Assembly: GCA_000224765.2 (NCBI GenBank)
Contig: AGAU01000193.1
Coordinates: 1-64,000 of the forward strand
Source of the DNA: SAR324 cluster bacterium JCVI-SC AAA005
GTDB lineage: Bacteria; SAR324; NAC60-12
Length of the DNA: 64,000 nt
Direction of reading: 5' to 3'
Shown: in pieces, positions 45,015-54,042 of the stretch
Layout of the letters: each line of letters starts with the position of its first letter
Numbering within the stretch: position 1 is the first letter of the stretch
Position numbers and translations under genes: made by a program
The notes under the pieces: generated by a model
Seen by the model: the letters and a program-made list of their open reading frames with translations, nothing else
What the model was told of the DNA's origin: nothing
Databases searched by the model: none

Positions 45015-45054
45015 AAAAAAACCCTCTGAATAATGGAACTATCCAGAGGGTTTT
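45015..45054 (-). terminator. Intergenic hairpin terminator after the binding-protein gene
   Basis: ACCCTCTG (45021-45028) pairs with CAGAGGGT (45044-45051). Read on the minus strand it is followed by a run of six T (45020-45015), giving a good intrinsic terminator between the binding-protein gene and the two permease genes. Partial termination here would give much more binding protein than permease, as seen in many ABC operons. On the plus strand the T-run is only four bases. Confidence 0.75.
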
Positions 45055-45077
45055 AATTGTGAGATTTATTTTTCAGA

Positions 45078-46424
45078 TTAGCGATAAATGCGCTTCAGTT
45101 GTCTCTCACCCCACTCAAGAGCATCTTTAGCATCACCTGACTGTACAGCTTTTGCGAATGTATCAACAACAATATACTTTGAAGCAGCTAAGCTGGCTTT
45201 TTCGTTAGGGTTCCCTGCAAAGCCTCTTAGCCTCCCATATTTGGGAATTTCCTTAAAGATACCCATTTTTGGATCATCTTGCCACATAGGATCATCTGCG
45301 AGATTTTTGACGTGGTGTAGTTGGTATCCCTCTTGGATGCGCCACCACTTATCAAAATTTTCAGGCTGAAACCACCACTTCAGGTATTCTTTAGCAACAT
45401 CAATGTTTTTTGAATTATTCAAGATGCCCATTGTTTGAGTGCCAAATTCGTGGTATCGACCTGCAGTGCCTTTCGGCATGAGCATATGATGGGTGTCATT
45501 CATCAACTCCCCTCCATCATCACGTCTCTTAGATGCGTAATAAATACTTGCTCCGTTGAATGTCGAAGATATCTTTCCACTCAAATACGCGCGATTATTA
45601 CTGCTATCATCCCAAGATGTTCCCGTTTCATCATAACCATCCTTCCAAGCCTGGACAAATTTGTTCAATGCATACTCAAAGGTTGGTGTATTGAAGAGTA
45701 TTGTCTTTCCATCATCACCTACTTCAAGCGCACCAGAAGCCCACATATATGGGTAACAGAATCCGATCGGATCACCCAAGCTATGTCCAAGACTCTGGCC
45801 AAAGGGCATTCCCATCTTTTTACACTCTTTCGCCACAGCAAAATATTCATCCCAGGTCATATCCATGCCACCCTTATCAGCATGCTTGACGCCTGCTTTT
45901 TCGAAAGCACTTATTCTGTAAGCAATTGTGCCTGCATTATTTCCGTGAGGAATACCAAGATATCTTCCATTGACGAGCCCTGAATTGAGTACATATTCCT
46001 CAAAGCCCCCACCACGAGCTGCAACCTCTTCTGCTTCATCTGTCATGTCAACAAGATTATTGGCATAAAGATGGTTTTGGACGGGCCAAAGCTCTATGAC
46101 GTCGATTCCGCCAGCTTGAATACCTGCGCCAATTTTAGTATTCAAGTCAGTCCAGTTGAGAAAATCTGCATTTACTTTCACCCCTGCTTGTTTACCAAAC
46201 TCTGCGGCCTGTTGTTTTGCAATTTCCTGGGCTCCAGGAATAAAGTAAGTACCTCTTACTATGTTGAGAGTCTTGTTTTGCGCACTACTAATGTTTGGGA
46301 AACCTCCCATCAAAGCAACCGCTCCGGCAGCTGCGCCAGTTTTGATGATCTGGCGCCGGGTCACACCATTTTCTGCTGTCTCTTCAGGAATGCTTTTCAA
46401 TTGATTGTCATTCACTTTTTCCAT
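45078..46424 (-). CDS. Tat-exported sugar-binding protein of a CUT1 ABC transporter
   Basis: 448 residues. The N-terminus has a twin-arginine signal (T-R-R-Q-I-I-K-T-G, then A-A-A-G-A-V-A-L-M-G-G), with likely cleavage at S-S-A-Q. The rest is an extracellular solute-binding protein of family 1, with G-T-Y-F-I-P-G-A-Q, G-I-P-H-G-N-N-A-G-T-I-A-Y-R and E-Y-L-K-W-W-F. Tat export means it folds in the cytoplasm first. First gene of the transporter operon. The carried sugar cannot be told from sequence. Confidence 0.92.
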   Translation of the reverse strand: MEKVNDNQLKSIPEETAENGVTRRQIIKTGAAAGAVALMGGFPNISSAQNKTLNIVRGTYFIPGAQEIAKQQAAEFGKQAGVKVNADFLNWTDLNTKIGAGIQAGGIDVIELWPVQNHLYANNLVDMTDEAEEVAARGGGFEEYVLNSGLVNGRYLGIPHGNNAGTIAYRISAFEKAGVKHADKGGMDMTWDEYFAVAKECKKMGMPFGQSLGHSLGDPIGFCYPYMWASGALEVGDDGKTILFNTPTFEYALNKFVQAWKDGYDETGTSWDDSSNNRAYLSGKISSTFNGASIYYASKRRDDGGELMNDTHHMLMPKGTAGRYHEFGTQTMGILNNSKNIDVAKEYLKWWFQPENFDKWWRIQEGYQLHHVKNLADDPMWQDDPKMGIFKEIPKYGRLRGFAGNPNEKASLAASKYIVVDTFAKAVQSGDAKDALEWGERQLKRIYR

Positions 46425-46582
46425 GTAATTCTCCTCTTTTAAATCAGCCTATGGCAAATTAAGTTTCTTGAGCCACTATGATCCAAGATCTCGCGGGAAG
46501 CTATGGCAGAAGATTGGAAAAAGCAAGGAATATTATTCGATCATTTAGTAGGAATGTTATTCAGTAATATTTACCTTGAATA

Positions 46583-47956
46583 CTATTTTTTTTTGATATT
46601 TTTTATAAGATTAACTACCTTTTCCCTGACTTTTTCCTCGCTTTTTGGATCAAACAAAGCAGTTTTTACTTGGTATGTTTCACGCTCAAATTCTTCTTTT
46701 CTTGGCAAGTAATTTAGAAATCCATTGCATATATCGAGTACAAGAATTAGGTTTTCGGGAAACTGTCGCCGCAAAAAAATCTGGAATTCGTTATAAAATT
46801 CTATGGGTGCACCAACCATAACAGTTTTTCCTAATTTCCAAACATAAATCGGAAAATCAAAAGTTGATGAGTTCCCCAGTTTTTCTCGCAAAGCCAGGCC
46901 TCTCTGTGCTCGTTCTTTCTCATAGCCCCTTTTTGATTCTACTAATTCTTTGAAGGCATCGACTGAAGGTAGATCCCCAAGCTCCAATTCAACCGTCTCT
47001 GCTACGATGTAAATCTCAGATTCTGGCAATTCGTCTTCATATTTCCAAAGTCCGAGTGTCGCTCCTGATTCCACCTTTCTGTCAAAAACCATCTTTTTCC
47101 CAGATGGCATCAAACTAGCCAATATTGACAAAGCAGCGTAGCCCAATTCTCTACCATTTTGATCGGCTGCTTCTGGTGAGGCTTGATAGCATTTACGGGG
47201 AGCTAATTCCCCGTCGGCACCATGAAGAAAGATACAAGGTACCCCGTTGGTATCTCTTTCTACCAATTCTCTCATAGCACCGACGTAATCGGGGGATATC
47301 AGGCGATTCATTCCTCCCAAGGAAGTAGGGTGTGCCGCATAATGGACCAAGTTCGCAAAATAAACACCTGATTGCTCCGTAATCCTGCCCACAAGTAAGG
47401 TGTCATCTGCAGGTATAGACGGATTGATTCCTACAACGGCCTCACCGGTCTCTGGGAGAGTTAGATCTCGATTGAAAGCCAGTCCACAACGACCAACCCC
47501 CCAACTCAGCACACACATTCTTCTGTTATCAAAAGCTTCTGAAAGTAAACGCCGACATGTCTGCAGAATTTGCTTTCGGTAGTCCTCGATGAAATGACCC
47601 CCAGGTGCATCTGCTAATAGAGGATCTGTAAAAGGTGCACCATGACTATGAGATAGGTGAGTGATGAGGGTTCCAGGGGCTAGATTGAATTCTTTTTCAA
47701 GGGGTATTCTAATTCCTTCTTCGTCTTCACGAGAAAGCCAAACCATAAGATCCAAAGCCAACAAGGTCAGATTCGCTTTTTCTGACAAACATGAAATTGT
47801 CAGGCAAGAGGCTCTTAGGGGCCGATGAAGTCCATCGGCAATATCATGCTCAGAGTATCCCCATGTTCGCGAGTACATCCCTGAAGGTGGGTTGATTTCA
47901 GCGACAGCTACTCCGAATAGGCCCTGAAATTCATGTTGGTGGATTTCTGGAATCAA
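46583..47956 (-). CDS. Neutral/alkaline ceramidase-like hydrolase
   Basis: 457 residues resembling the N-terminal catalytic domain of neutral non-lysosomal ceramidases. The start G-V-A-V-A-E-I-N-P-P-S-G, then L-T-H-L-S-H-S-H-G-A-P type T-H-L-S-H-S-H-G (metal-binding histidines), and R-C-G-L-A-F-N-R-D-L follow family order, as does V-H-Y-A-A-H-P-T. No signal peptide is seen, unlike secreted ceramidases, so a cytoplasmic amidase or hydrolase acting on an imported compound is more likely. It is the last gene of the minus-strand CUT2 transporter cluster, 40 bp behind the ATPase gene. Confidence 0.75.
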   Translation of the reverse strand: MIPEIHQHEFQGLFGVAVAEINPPSGMYSRTWGYSEHDIADGLHRPLRASCLTISCLSEKANLTLLALDLMVWLSREDEEGIRIPLEKEFNLAPGTLITHLSHSHGAPFTDPLLADAPGGHFIEDYRKQILQTCRRLLSEAFDNRRMCVLSWGVGRCGLAFNRDLTLPETGEAVVGINPSIPADDTLLVGRITEQSGVYFANLVHYAAHPTSLGGMNRLISPDYVGAMRELVERDTNGVPCIFLHGADGELAPRKCYQASPEAADQNGRELGYAALSILASLMPSGKKMVFDRKVESGATLGLWKYEDELPESEIYIVAETVELELGDLPSVDAFKELVESKRGYEKERAQRGLALREKLGNSSTFDFPIYVWKLGKTVMVGAPIEFYNEFQIFLRRQFPENLILVLDICNGFLNYLPRKEEFERETYQVKTALFDPKSEEKVREKVVNLIKNIKKK

Positions 47957-47996
47957 TTTATCTCCAGTTGTTGATGTAACGAGTACTGACTTAGGA

Positions 47997-48797
47997 TCAA
48001 ATTCCCTTGTGAAGATTAGTTTTGTTTTTTTTTCGGAAATGAAGTTCTTTCAATAATTGAATTAAATCATTTATTTCTATTGATTGTTTCTGACAATTCA
48101 AAACTAATTCTCCTCTATCGAGAACAATGATTCTATCTGATATTTCATGAACATGATGAATATTATGTTCAATGAATATACATGATTTTCCTTTGTTTTT
48201 TATGTTGTTCACGAATCTCAGAACCTTTTCTACCTCAGAGATAGCCAATGCTACTGTTGGTTCGTCAAGAATGATTAGATCGCTTTCAAAGTACATTGCT
48301 CTTCCGATGGCGACACCCTGCCTCTCACCTCCAGAAAGGAAACTGACTTGGGTATCCACATTGATGCCCTCACTACGAAAACCAATTGTACTTTTCATAA
48401 TCTCTGCAGTGATTTTTCGCTGCTTTTTTACGTTTATTAGTCCAAAGGCATTCGTAATTGGTCTTCCAGCAAAAAAATTTCTCCACAATGGTTGTTTTTC
48501 ACAAAGTGATAATTTTTGATAAACAGTCTCAATACCAAGCTGCTGTGAAATTTTTACTGAGTATTGATTGAGATCAATTCTTTTTCCTTTGATGAAAATC
48601 TCTCCTAAAGTTGGTGACTCCAAGCCAGTAATCAATTTGATTAAAGTAGACTTACCTGCCCCATTGTCACCAATCAGACCAACAATTTCATTACCACCAA
48701 TTTTGAGATTTATTGGCTTTAAACTTAGAACAGGCCCGTATGATTTAGAAACATTCTTAAGTTCAACAATTGAATTCAATTTACCTTTTGATTTCAA
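47997..48797 (-). CDS. Sugar ABC transporter ATP-binding protein (CUT2, single domain)
   Basis: 266 residues. Walker A G-D-N-G-A-G-K-S-T-L, signature L-S-G-G-E-R-Q and Walker B L-I-I-L-D-E-P-T are all intact. It has one nucleotide-binding domain, unlike the double-length RbsA, as in FrcA-type systems; two copies would form the dimer. The permease and binding protein are the next genes upstream. The A+T content of this gene and its neighbours up to the LacI gene is visibly higher than in the flanking genes. Confidence 0.9.
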   Translation of the reverse strand: MKSKGKLNSIVELKNVSKSYGPVLSLKPINLKIGGNEIVGLIGDNGAGKSTLIKLITGLESPTLGEIFIKGKRIDLNQYSVKISQQLGIETVYQKLSLCEKQPLWRNFFAGRPITNAFGLINVKKQRKITAEIMKSTIGFRSEGINVDTQVSFLSGGERQGVAIGRAMYFESDLIILDEPTVALAISEVEKVLRFVNNIKNKGKSCIFIEHNIHHVHEISDRIIVLDRGELVLNCQKQSIEINDLIQLLKELHFRKKNKTNLHKGI

Positions 48798-48856
48798 ATT
48801 TAGAATTTAATTTGCCAACTGATTTAAAAACTTATTAAATCAGTCGGCAACAAAAA

Positions 48857-49837
48857 TTATCTAACACCTTGCAAGACAAGTTTTTCAATCATGGCCACGT
48901 TATCTTTTGTAACGGTACCACCACCTGTGTTTAGGGATAGATTCCCCAAACCGTATTTCACTTCAAGTACCGCTGCAACAACAGGCATAAATCCTTGCAG
49001 GTAAGGCTGCTGGTCCAAAACAAGTGATAAAAAACCACGTTTTACTTCGTCAATAGCGGCAGGAGAAATATCAAATCCTGAGGTGATGACATCGCCTGCG
49101 TTTTTTCCAGCATCTCTGAGAACTTTTCCAAGAAATGCCGTTATTCCTCCGTGCCCCGGGACAATTATGGCTCGAGTTTTAGGATTAGCCTCAAGATAAC
49201 TAACCAAAACCGGCACAGCCAATGATGGATCTTGAACAGCCTCATTTGACCACTGAAGCTTGTCGTAACTGACTCCAGCTTCATCGAGAGCTTTTAGGGA
49301 TCCCCTTGCTACCAATTCACCTGGTGCCCCTTCGATGAATGCTCCGTAGACAACAATGTGGTCACCTTCACCTAAGTTTCCTTCTTGAATCGTCAACTTG
49401 GCAAGGTTGACACCTGCTTCATAATTATCCAAACCAAAATAACTTCGCCCCGAGCCAGGTAAGTTATTGTTACCAACAATGACTTTCACTCCCTCTCTGG
49501 AGGCTTTTTTCAGAAAAGTGGTCATGGATTTGGTACCTGGATGCCCCATAACAATGATAGCATCAGGAACCGCTGCGAGAGCCTCATTAGCTTGTTGCAA
49601 CATTCTTTGAGGATTCCACTCTGAATGCTGCTCAATCAAATTCACATCTAGAATTCGGGCTGCATCTCTAGCTCCAAGTTCTCTCGCTAAGGTGGCTGGC
49701 CCACCAGAATTTCCACCCATTTGCATATAAATTGTTAGGTCACCTTCGATGGCTGGACGGTCGTCACTCCAAGCATAGAATGGAATGTAGAAAAAAAAGC
49801 AGAACAGAAAAATGCTTTTCAGAAATAACTTTTTCAT
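48857..49837 (-). CDS. Periplasmic sugar-binding protein (RbsB-like)
   Basis: 326 residues with a Sec signal peptide (M-K-K-L-F-L-K, hydrophobic core, cut near A-W-S-D). The mature part is a type I periplasmic-binding fold: A-L-A-A-V-P-D-A-I-I-V-M-G-H-P-G-T, Y-F-G-L-D-N-Y-E-A-G and T-S-G-F-D-I-S-P. It delivers a sugar or related polyol to the adjacent permease. Separated from the permease gene by 12 bp. Confidence 0.92.
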   Translation of the reverse strand: MKKLFLKSIFLFCFFFYIPFYAWSDDRPAIEGDLTIYMQMGGNSGGPATLARELGARDAARILDVNLIEQHSEWNPQRMLQQANEALAAVPDAIIVMGHPGTKSMTTFLKKASREGVKVIVGNNNLPGSGRSYFGLDNYEAGVNLAKLTIQEGNLGEGDHIVVYGAFIEGAPGELVARGSLKALDEAGVSYDKLQWSNEAVQDPSLAVPVLVSYLEANPKTRAIIVPGHGGITAFLGKVLRDAGKNAGDVITSGFDISPAAIDEVKRGFLSLVLDQQPYLQGFMPVVAAVLEVKYGLGNLSLNTGGGTVTKDNVAMIEKLVLQGVR

Positions 49838-49849
49838 GACAAGTCTCTA

Positions 49850-50860
49850 TCATAGTGTTTGAAAAAATCCCTTTGCTCTAAAAAATCGAACAAGGGGAAC
49901 TTTGCCAGGATTTTCAAGCAGGGTGTTAATCGAGACTGCTAAAATGAACACCAGTCCTATAAAGAACCGGGTCCAGAAACCCTGAATTCCGGAAGCAACT
50001 AAACCAGCCTCAATAACTGTAACAATAAAGACCGCGAACACTGTTCCAATTACTCGGCCAGATCCTCCGAAAATTGATGTGCCACCAATGAAGACGGCAG
50101 CAATTACTGTCAATAGATAACCCATCCCTTGACTAGAAAAGTAAGAAGTAGTTTCTAAAGTCAAAAAAACTCCTCCGACGCTAGATAATATTCCGGATAG
50201 AGTAAATAGTTTAATCTTTTCTAAAATAACGTTTATTCCCATCATTTTAGCGACCTCGGAATTATCACCAATAAATAGTAAATTCTCACCAAATTTGTGT
50301 CGATTAAGTAATAACCAGATAACTATTGAAATTAAAATTGCCCACAAAATTTGGACAGGAAAAAACTGCTCAAATCTACCAACAAGAAAATTATGAATTG
50401 GAGTCTCGTAGATTGTTGGAATTGCCAACTGTATCCCTCCAGAAATTATAGTTACAAAGCCACCCCAAAGAAATAATAATGCAAGTGTTGCAATAAGTGA
50501 GGGTATTCCAAGCATTGTAATAACTAGTCCATTAACAAAGCCAACAGTTGCACCCGCCAAAATTGCAATCACGAATGCCAGCCAAGATAATTGAAAATTT
50601 TCAAACAAATAAGCGAATATATAGCTCGATAAGGCAACAGTTGATGGGAACGAAAGATCCATTTCACCTGCAACTGCTACTAATGTGATCCCAAGAGCAA
50701 TAATCAATGGTGGTGGAACAGTTGCAAAGAAACTCATATAAATGCGGAAATTTAAAAATACCCTTGGTGCCGTTAGCATAAAAACAAGGATTAAAGCTAG
50801 AAACACGATTCCAACCGTTACACCATCAATATTCAGAATTTTCTTCATTGACCTGTACAA
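49850..50860 (-). CDS. Sugar ABC transporter permease (RbsC-like)
   Basis: 336 residues with eight to ten membrane segments and the branched/BPD_transp_2 family pattern: G-I-T-L-V-A-V-A-G-E-M-D-L-S-F-P-S-T near residue 58, G-F-V-N-G-L-V-I-T-M-L-G-I-P-S-L-I-A-T-L and G-G-T-S-I-F-G-G-S-G. First intact transporter gene downstream of the broken RraA-like gene; 22 bp separate them. Confidence 0.92.
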   Translation of the reverse strand: MYRSMKKILNIDGVTVGIVFLALILVFMLTAPRVFLNFRIYMSFFATVPPPLIIALGITLVAVAGEMDLSFPSTVALSSYIFAYLFENFQLSWLAFVIAILAGATVGFVNGLVITMLGIPSLIATLALLFLWGGFVTIISGGIQLAIPTIYETPIHNFLVGRFEQFFPVQILWAILISIVIWLLLNRHKFGENLLFIGDNSEVAKMMGINVILEKIKLFTLSGILSSVGGVFLTLETTSYFSSQGMGYLLTVIAAVFIGGTSIFGGSGRVIGTVFAVFIVTVIEAGLVASGIQGFWTRFFIGLVFILAVSINTLLENPGKVPLVRFFRAKGFFQTL

Positions 50861-50882
50861 TAATTAATTTAATAGAAGCTTA

Positions 50883-51549
50883 CTACAACACGCCAAATTC
50901 TTGAAAAATATCTTTTAAACTTCTGCCTGATTCTAAACCCTTTAACGTCCCCTTTTCAGACTCTAATTTTTCAGAACTACGAGAAAGGACTTCAAAGAGA
51001 TTTGTTTTGGAATAGCAACACACCCATCAGCATCACTAAAAATAACATCGCCGAGACATGCTCTTACACTTGCACGCTCTACAGACACATCCACCTCAAT
51101 TACCTTTCCCCTCACTTTACTATCTAAGGGAGCAATGCCGGCTGCATATACTGGAAAGCCAATCTTCTTAATCTGTTGAACATCTTTGGCAAACCCATCC
51201 ATGATTGCACCATTAATTTTTCTGACCCGGGCAGCTGTACTTAACAACCCTCCCTATGGGGCAATGCGGTTTGAACTTCCGCAAGCTGTGACAGCGACAT
51301 CAACATTTTGCAGGCTATCTACCATTTGAATTTCTAATTCGTATTGGTTTTCATTTTTTCTAGGTCTTTCATAAATACCCGTGTAGAGCATCGTCCTAGC
51401 TCGACCAATTAGGCGTAAGTTCTCGTTCAATGGTCGAACAAAGTGTGGGAAAGCTTGGTTTTATAGCCCAATTCATCTAAAACATCAGAGACTAATTAAC
51501 AGAAAAGTTCTTTAAATTTATTTTCGATCAAATAATCCACTTCAACCAT
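50883..51549 (-). pseudogene. RraA-like aldolase/regulator-fold protein, multiply disrupted
   Basis: Translation across stops rebuilds nearly a whole RraA-like protein. From ATG 51549: an N-terminal helix, an in-frame TAA, V-S-D-V-L-D-E-L-G-Y-K; then, after a one-base shift in an A-run near 51463, A-F-P-H-F-V-R-P and G-R-A-R-T-M-L-Y-T. In that frame a TAG (51253-51255) stands where family members have Trp (A-P-W-G), followed by G-A-I-M-D-G-F-A-K-D-V and G-D-V-I-F-S-D-A-D-G. A last shift near 51000 leads to G-R-S-L-K-D-I-F-Q-E-F-G and TAG 50883-50885. The only sizeable intact piece is 94 codons (50963-51247). RraA-like proteins include oxaloacetate/4-hydroxy-4-methyl-2-oxoglutarate aldolases. 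It lay between the LacI regulator and the transporter, so it was probably part of that pathway. Confidence 0.85.
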
Positions 51550-51578
51550 CTTATGATTTTTTCATTTTTATAAGCAAA

Positions 51579-52589
51579 CTAAGCAGATTCTCCAACAACT
51601 AGACTTACGGGAAATATAATTTCTTTGTTGTCAATCACTTTATTCCTAATTTTATCTATTAAAATCCTTCCTGCCTCCATTCCAATTTCATAAGCTTTTG
51701 ATTGAATAGATACTAAATTTGGTGTTATGTAGGCAGCAGTTTCAAACGCATTAAATCCAGTAATCTTCACTTCAGTTGGAACACTTATTCCTTTTTCATT
51801 TAGGATTCTTATAGCCGCCATCGCCATCCTATCATTACCCCCTATAATCGCCTCTGGAAGCCCTTGATCTTGAATGTAATTATTTACTGCTGTTTTGGTA
51901 TCATTTAATCCTTCGTCTCCACACTTAACAATTTCAATATTTAAATTTTTCTTTGACAATATTTTTTCTACACCTAAGACTCTTTTTTCAATAGCGGGCC
52001 AATTTTGCTTAGGAGCTAAAAATATAAATTTTTTACAATTTTTTTTTACTAAAAATTCAGCAACTAATTTTCCTGCTTTAAAGTCATCCTGAGTGATACT
52101 ATAAATTCTGTGATCAGGATATTTATCCTGAATAAGGACAAATGGTAAATTTAAATTTAAGATCTTTCTAATTACCTTTTTTCTTGTTTCTTTGCTACCA
52201 GATAAAATGGCGCAGATACCATCAGCATGAATTTCTTCTAAAATGCATTTTTTTGGGATGCTTTGTGATCTTATCCCCTGCAATATGAGACTATAATTTC
52301 GATCTGCTAAATAATTTGACAACCCGCAAACAACTTGTGAGGTATATGTATCAGCTAAAAATTCTGGTACATCATCCAATATTACCATTCCAATTGATAA
52401 ACTAGTTTTCGTTCTCAATGTCTTTGCTGCATGATTAGGCTTATAATCAAGCTGTTCAATAACTGCCTGAACTTTTTCTCTCGTCTCCTTGCTCATTTGA
52501 TTTGTTCTGCCGTTAACAACATTAGAGACGGTCATCATCGTAACTTTTGCAGCTTCAGCTACTTCTCTGATTGTTATTTTTTTAGTCAT
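51579..52589 (-). CDS. LacI-family transcription regulator
   Basis: 336 residues. The N-terminal helix-turn-helix I-T-I-R-E-V-A-E-A-A-K-V-T-M-M-T-V-S-N-V (5-24) and hinge helix region (N-H-A-A-K-T-L-R-T) are typical of LacI/PurR proteins, followed by a periplasmic-binding-type sensor domain. ATG 52589 (M-T-K-K-I-T-I-R) is preferred; the frame extends six codons further. A perfect 16-bp palindrome lies 21 bases upstream of the start and is a good candidate autoregulatory operator. It probably controls the downstream CUT2 transporter cluster in answer to the imported sugar. Confidence 0.92.
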   Translation of the reverse strand: MTKKITIREVAEAAKVTMMTVSNVVNGRTNQMSKETREKVQAVIEQLDYKPNHAAKTLRTKTSLSIGMVILDDVPEFLADTYTSQVVCGLSNYLADRNYSLILQGIRSQSIPKKCILEEIHADGICAILSGSKETRKKVIRKILNLNLPFVLIQDKYPDHRIYSITQDDFKAGKLVAEFLVKKNCKKFIFLAPKQNWPAIEKRVLGVEKILSKKNLNIEIVKCGDEGLNDTKTAVNNYIQDQGLPEAIIGGNDRMAMAAIRILNEKGISVPTEVKITGFNAFETAAYITPNLVSIQSKAYEIGMEAGRILIDKIRNKVIDNKEIIFPVSLVVGESA

Positions 52590-52610
52590 GTTTTTTTTTA
52601 AAATCAATAT

Positions 52611-52626
52611 ACTTTAACGTTAAAGT
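52611..52626. promoter_or_regulatory. Candidate LacI-family operator
   Basis: ACTTTAACGTTAAAGT is a perfect 16-bp palindrome with a central CG, the form of many LacI/PurR-family operators. It lies just upstream of the lacI-type gene, where it could repress that gene and, by read-through, the cluster downstream. I did not see a second copy next to the permease or binding-protein genes. Confidence 0.7.
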
Positions 52627-52711
52627 GATTTATCAATTTAAATTCTTCAAACCAAATTAGGTTATTCAAATGACTGCTCTAGGAGACTATTATTGATTAT
52701 TAAAGATTAAT

Positions 52712-54013
52712 TTATAGATTTAAGTCCGGCCGCTCTTTCAAGAATTTTTTTAGTCCGGCCTGATCCTGCGAAGCGTTGCGCAGACATTGTACCCCATCTC
52801 TCAAAACACCCAGTTCAGAGGCTGTAGACAGCCTCAGAAAATGCTCACCTTCTGCACCAATTCGACCAAACGATAGCCGATCCAAAACAGCTACTTGATG
52901 ATCATACAAAGCGAACATTTGAAAGAGACCCGCAGGCGAAGTTTCCTTTTTTGCTACATCATTTAAATTTGAATGGTGTTCAATTAAACCAAGAGATTCA
53001 CAAACCCCTTCAATATTTGGGAAAAGGTAGAAGGCTCCTCCTGGCTTTTGACAGTCCACTCCTGGAATAGCTCGTAAATCTTCCAGCACTGCATCTCTTC
53101 GCTTTTCAAAAGTTCGTACCATCTCCAAGACTTCTTTGTCCACTGTGGCGTCAGTAAGTGCCACAACAGCTGCTTCCTGATTATAGGGAGCGACACATGA
53201 GAAGTAGTTGATATTTAATGTTTTGAACATCTCTGCTTCCACCACAGTGGGCAAAACTGCATAGCCAATCCGACCTCCCGTCCAGGCAAAGGTTTTAGAG
53301 AAACCACTTGCCAGTATCGTTCGTTCGGCCATCCCCGGTACTTGAAGGATTGAGTAGTGGTGTTGATCATCAAAAACAATCCGTTCGTAGATCTCATCGG
53401 AGTACACTCTGACATCAGAGGGAGCCTTGCAAAGAATCACATGTGCTATTTCTTCAATCTGAGACTGATTAGCCACCCCTCCAGTAGGATTTGAAGGGAA
53501 ATTCAAACAAATTATCTTGGTCCTTGGCGTAATCAATTCTGCGAGTTGCTCGGGAGTAAAGGTGAAGCCTGCTGATTCATCCAAATGCAAGGGAACTGGT
53601 ACAGCTTGAACGTAACGAATAAATGACTCGTAGATTGGGAATCCTGGGCTTGGGTAAATTACCTCGTCACCAGGATTACAATAAATTTGCTGTGTCAATC
53701 CAATCGAAGGCTTGCCACCGGGAAAGACTACAACATGTCCCGGCGTGGTGTTCAGACCCCTCGTGTGATTTACGTATTCACTTATGGCACTACGTAAGTT
53801 TGGAGTACCCTGTGGGTCACAATAGTGCGTATTTCCAGCATCTAGTTGTCGTTTAATCTCTGTATTAACAGCTCTGGGCAGATCATAGTCTGGTTCTCCC
53901 AAGTTTAACTTCACTACAGGCCCCCGAGTCTGAGCAACATGAATTATGTGTGGTCCCACTTTAAAGGCATTTTCAGAACCAATTCTTTGGTTACGTTCAG
54001 CAAAAAGAGCCAT
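52712..54013 (-). CDS. Class I/II PLP-dependent aminotransferase
   Basis: 433 residues of the aspartate aminotransferase fold. L-N-L-G-E-P-D-Y-D near residue 37-44, N-F-P-S-N-P-T-G-G-V (171-180), Y-S-D-E-I-Y at 204-209 and the PLP lysine in S-G-F-S-K-T-F-A-W (K240). The R-I-G-Y after it is typical. Substrate uncertain. The gene is 29 bp downstream of a hydroxyacid dehydrogenase gene on the same strand; together they could interconvert hydroxy-, oxo- and amino acids. Confidence 0.88.
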   Translation of the reverse strand: MALFAERNQRIGSENAFKVGPHIIHVAQTRGPVVKLNLGEPDYDLPRAVNTEIKRQLDAGNTHYCDPQGTPNLRSAISEYVNHTRGLNTTPGHVVVFPGGKPSIGLTQQIYCNPGDEVIYPSPGFPIYESFIRYVQAVPVPLHLDESAGFTFTPEQLAELITPRTKIICLNFPSNPTGGVANQSQIEEIAHVILCKAPSDVRVYSDEIYERIVFDDQHHYSILQVPGMAERTILASGFSKTFAWTGGRIGYAVLPTVVEAEMFKTLNINYFSCVAPYNQEAAVVALTDATVDKEVLEMVRTFEKRRDAVLEDLRAIPGVDCQKPGGAFYLFPNIEGVCESLGLIEHHSNLNDVAKKETSPAGLFQMFALYDHQVAVLDRLSFGRIGAEGEHFLRLSTASELGVLRDGVQCLRNASQDQAGLKKFLKERPDLNL

Positions 54014-54042
54014 GATGCTTTAATAGAATGAGGTCAATAAAT

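Noticed and set aside
45435..45983. 182-codon plus-strand frame opposite the CUT1 binding-protein gene
   Set aside because: It is the antisense of a well-supported gene and has no recognisable domain.
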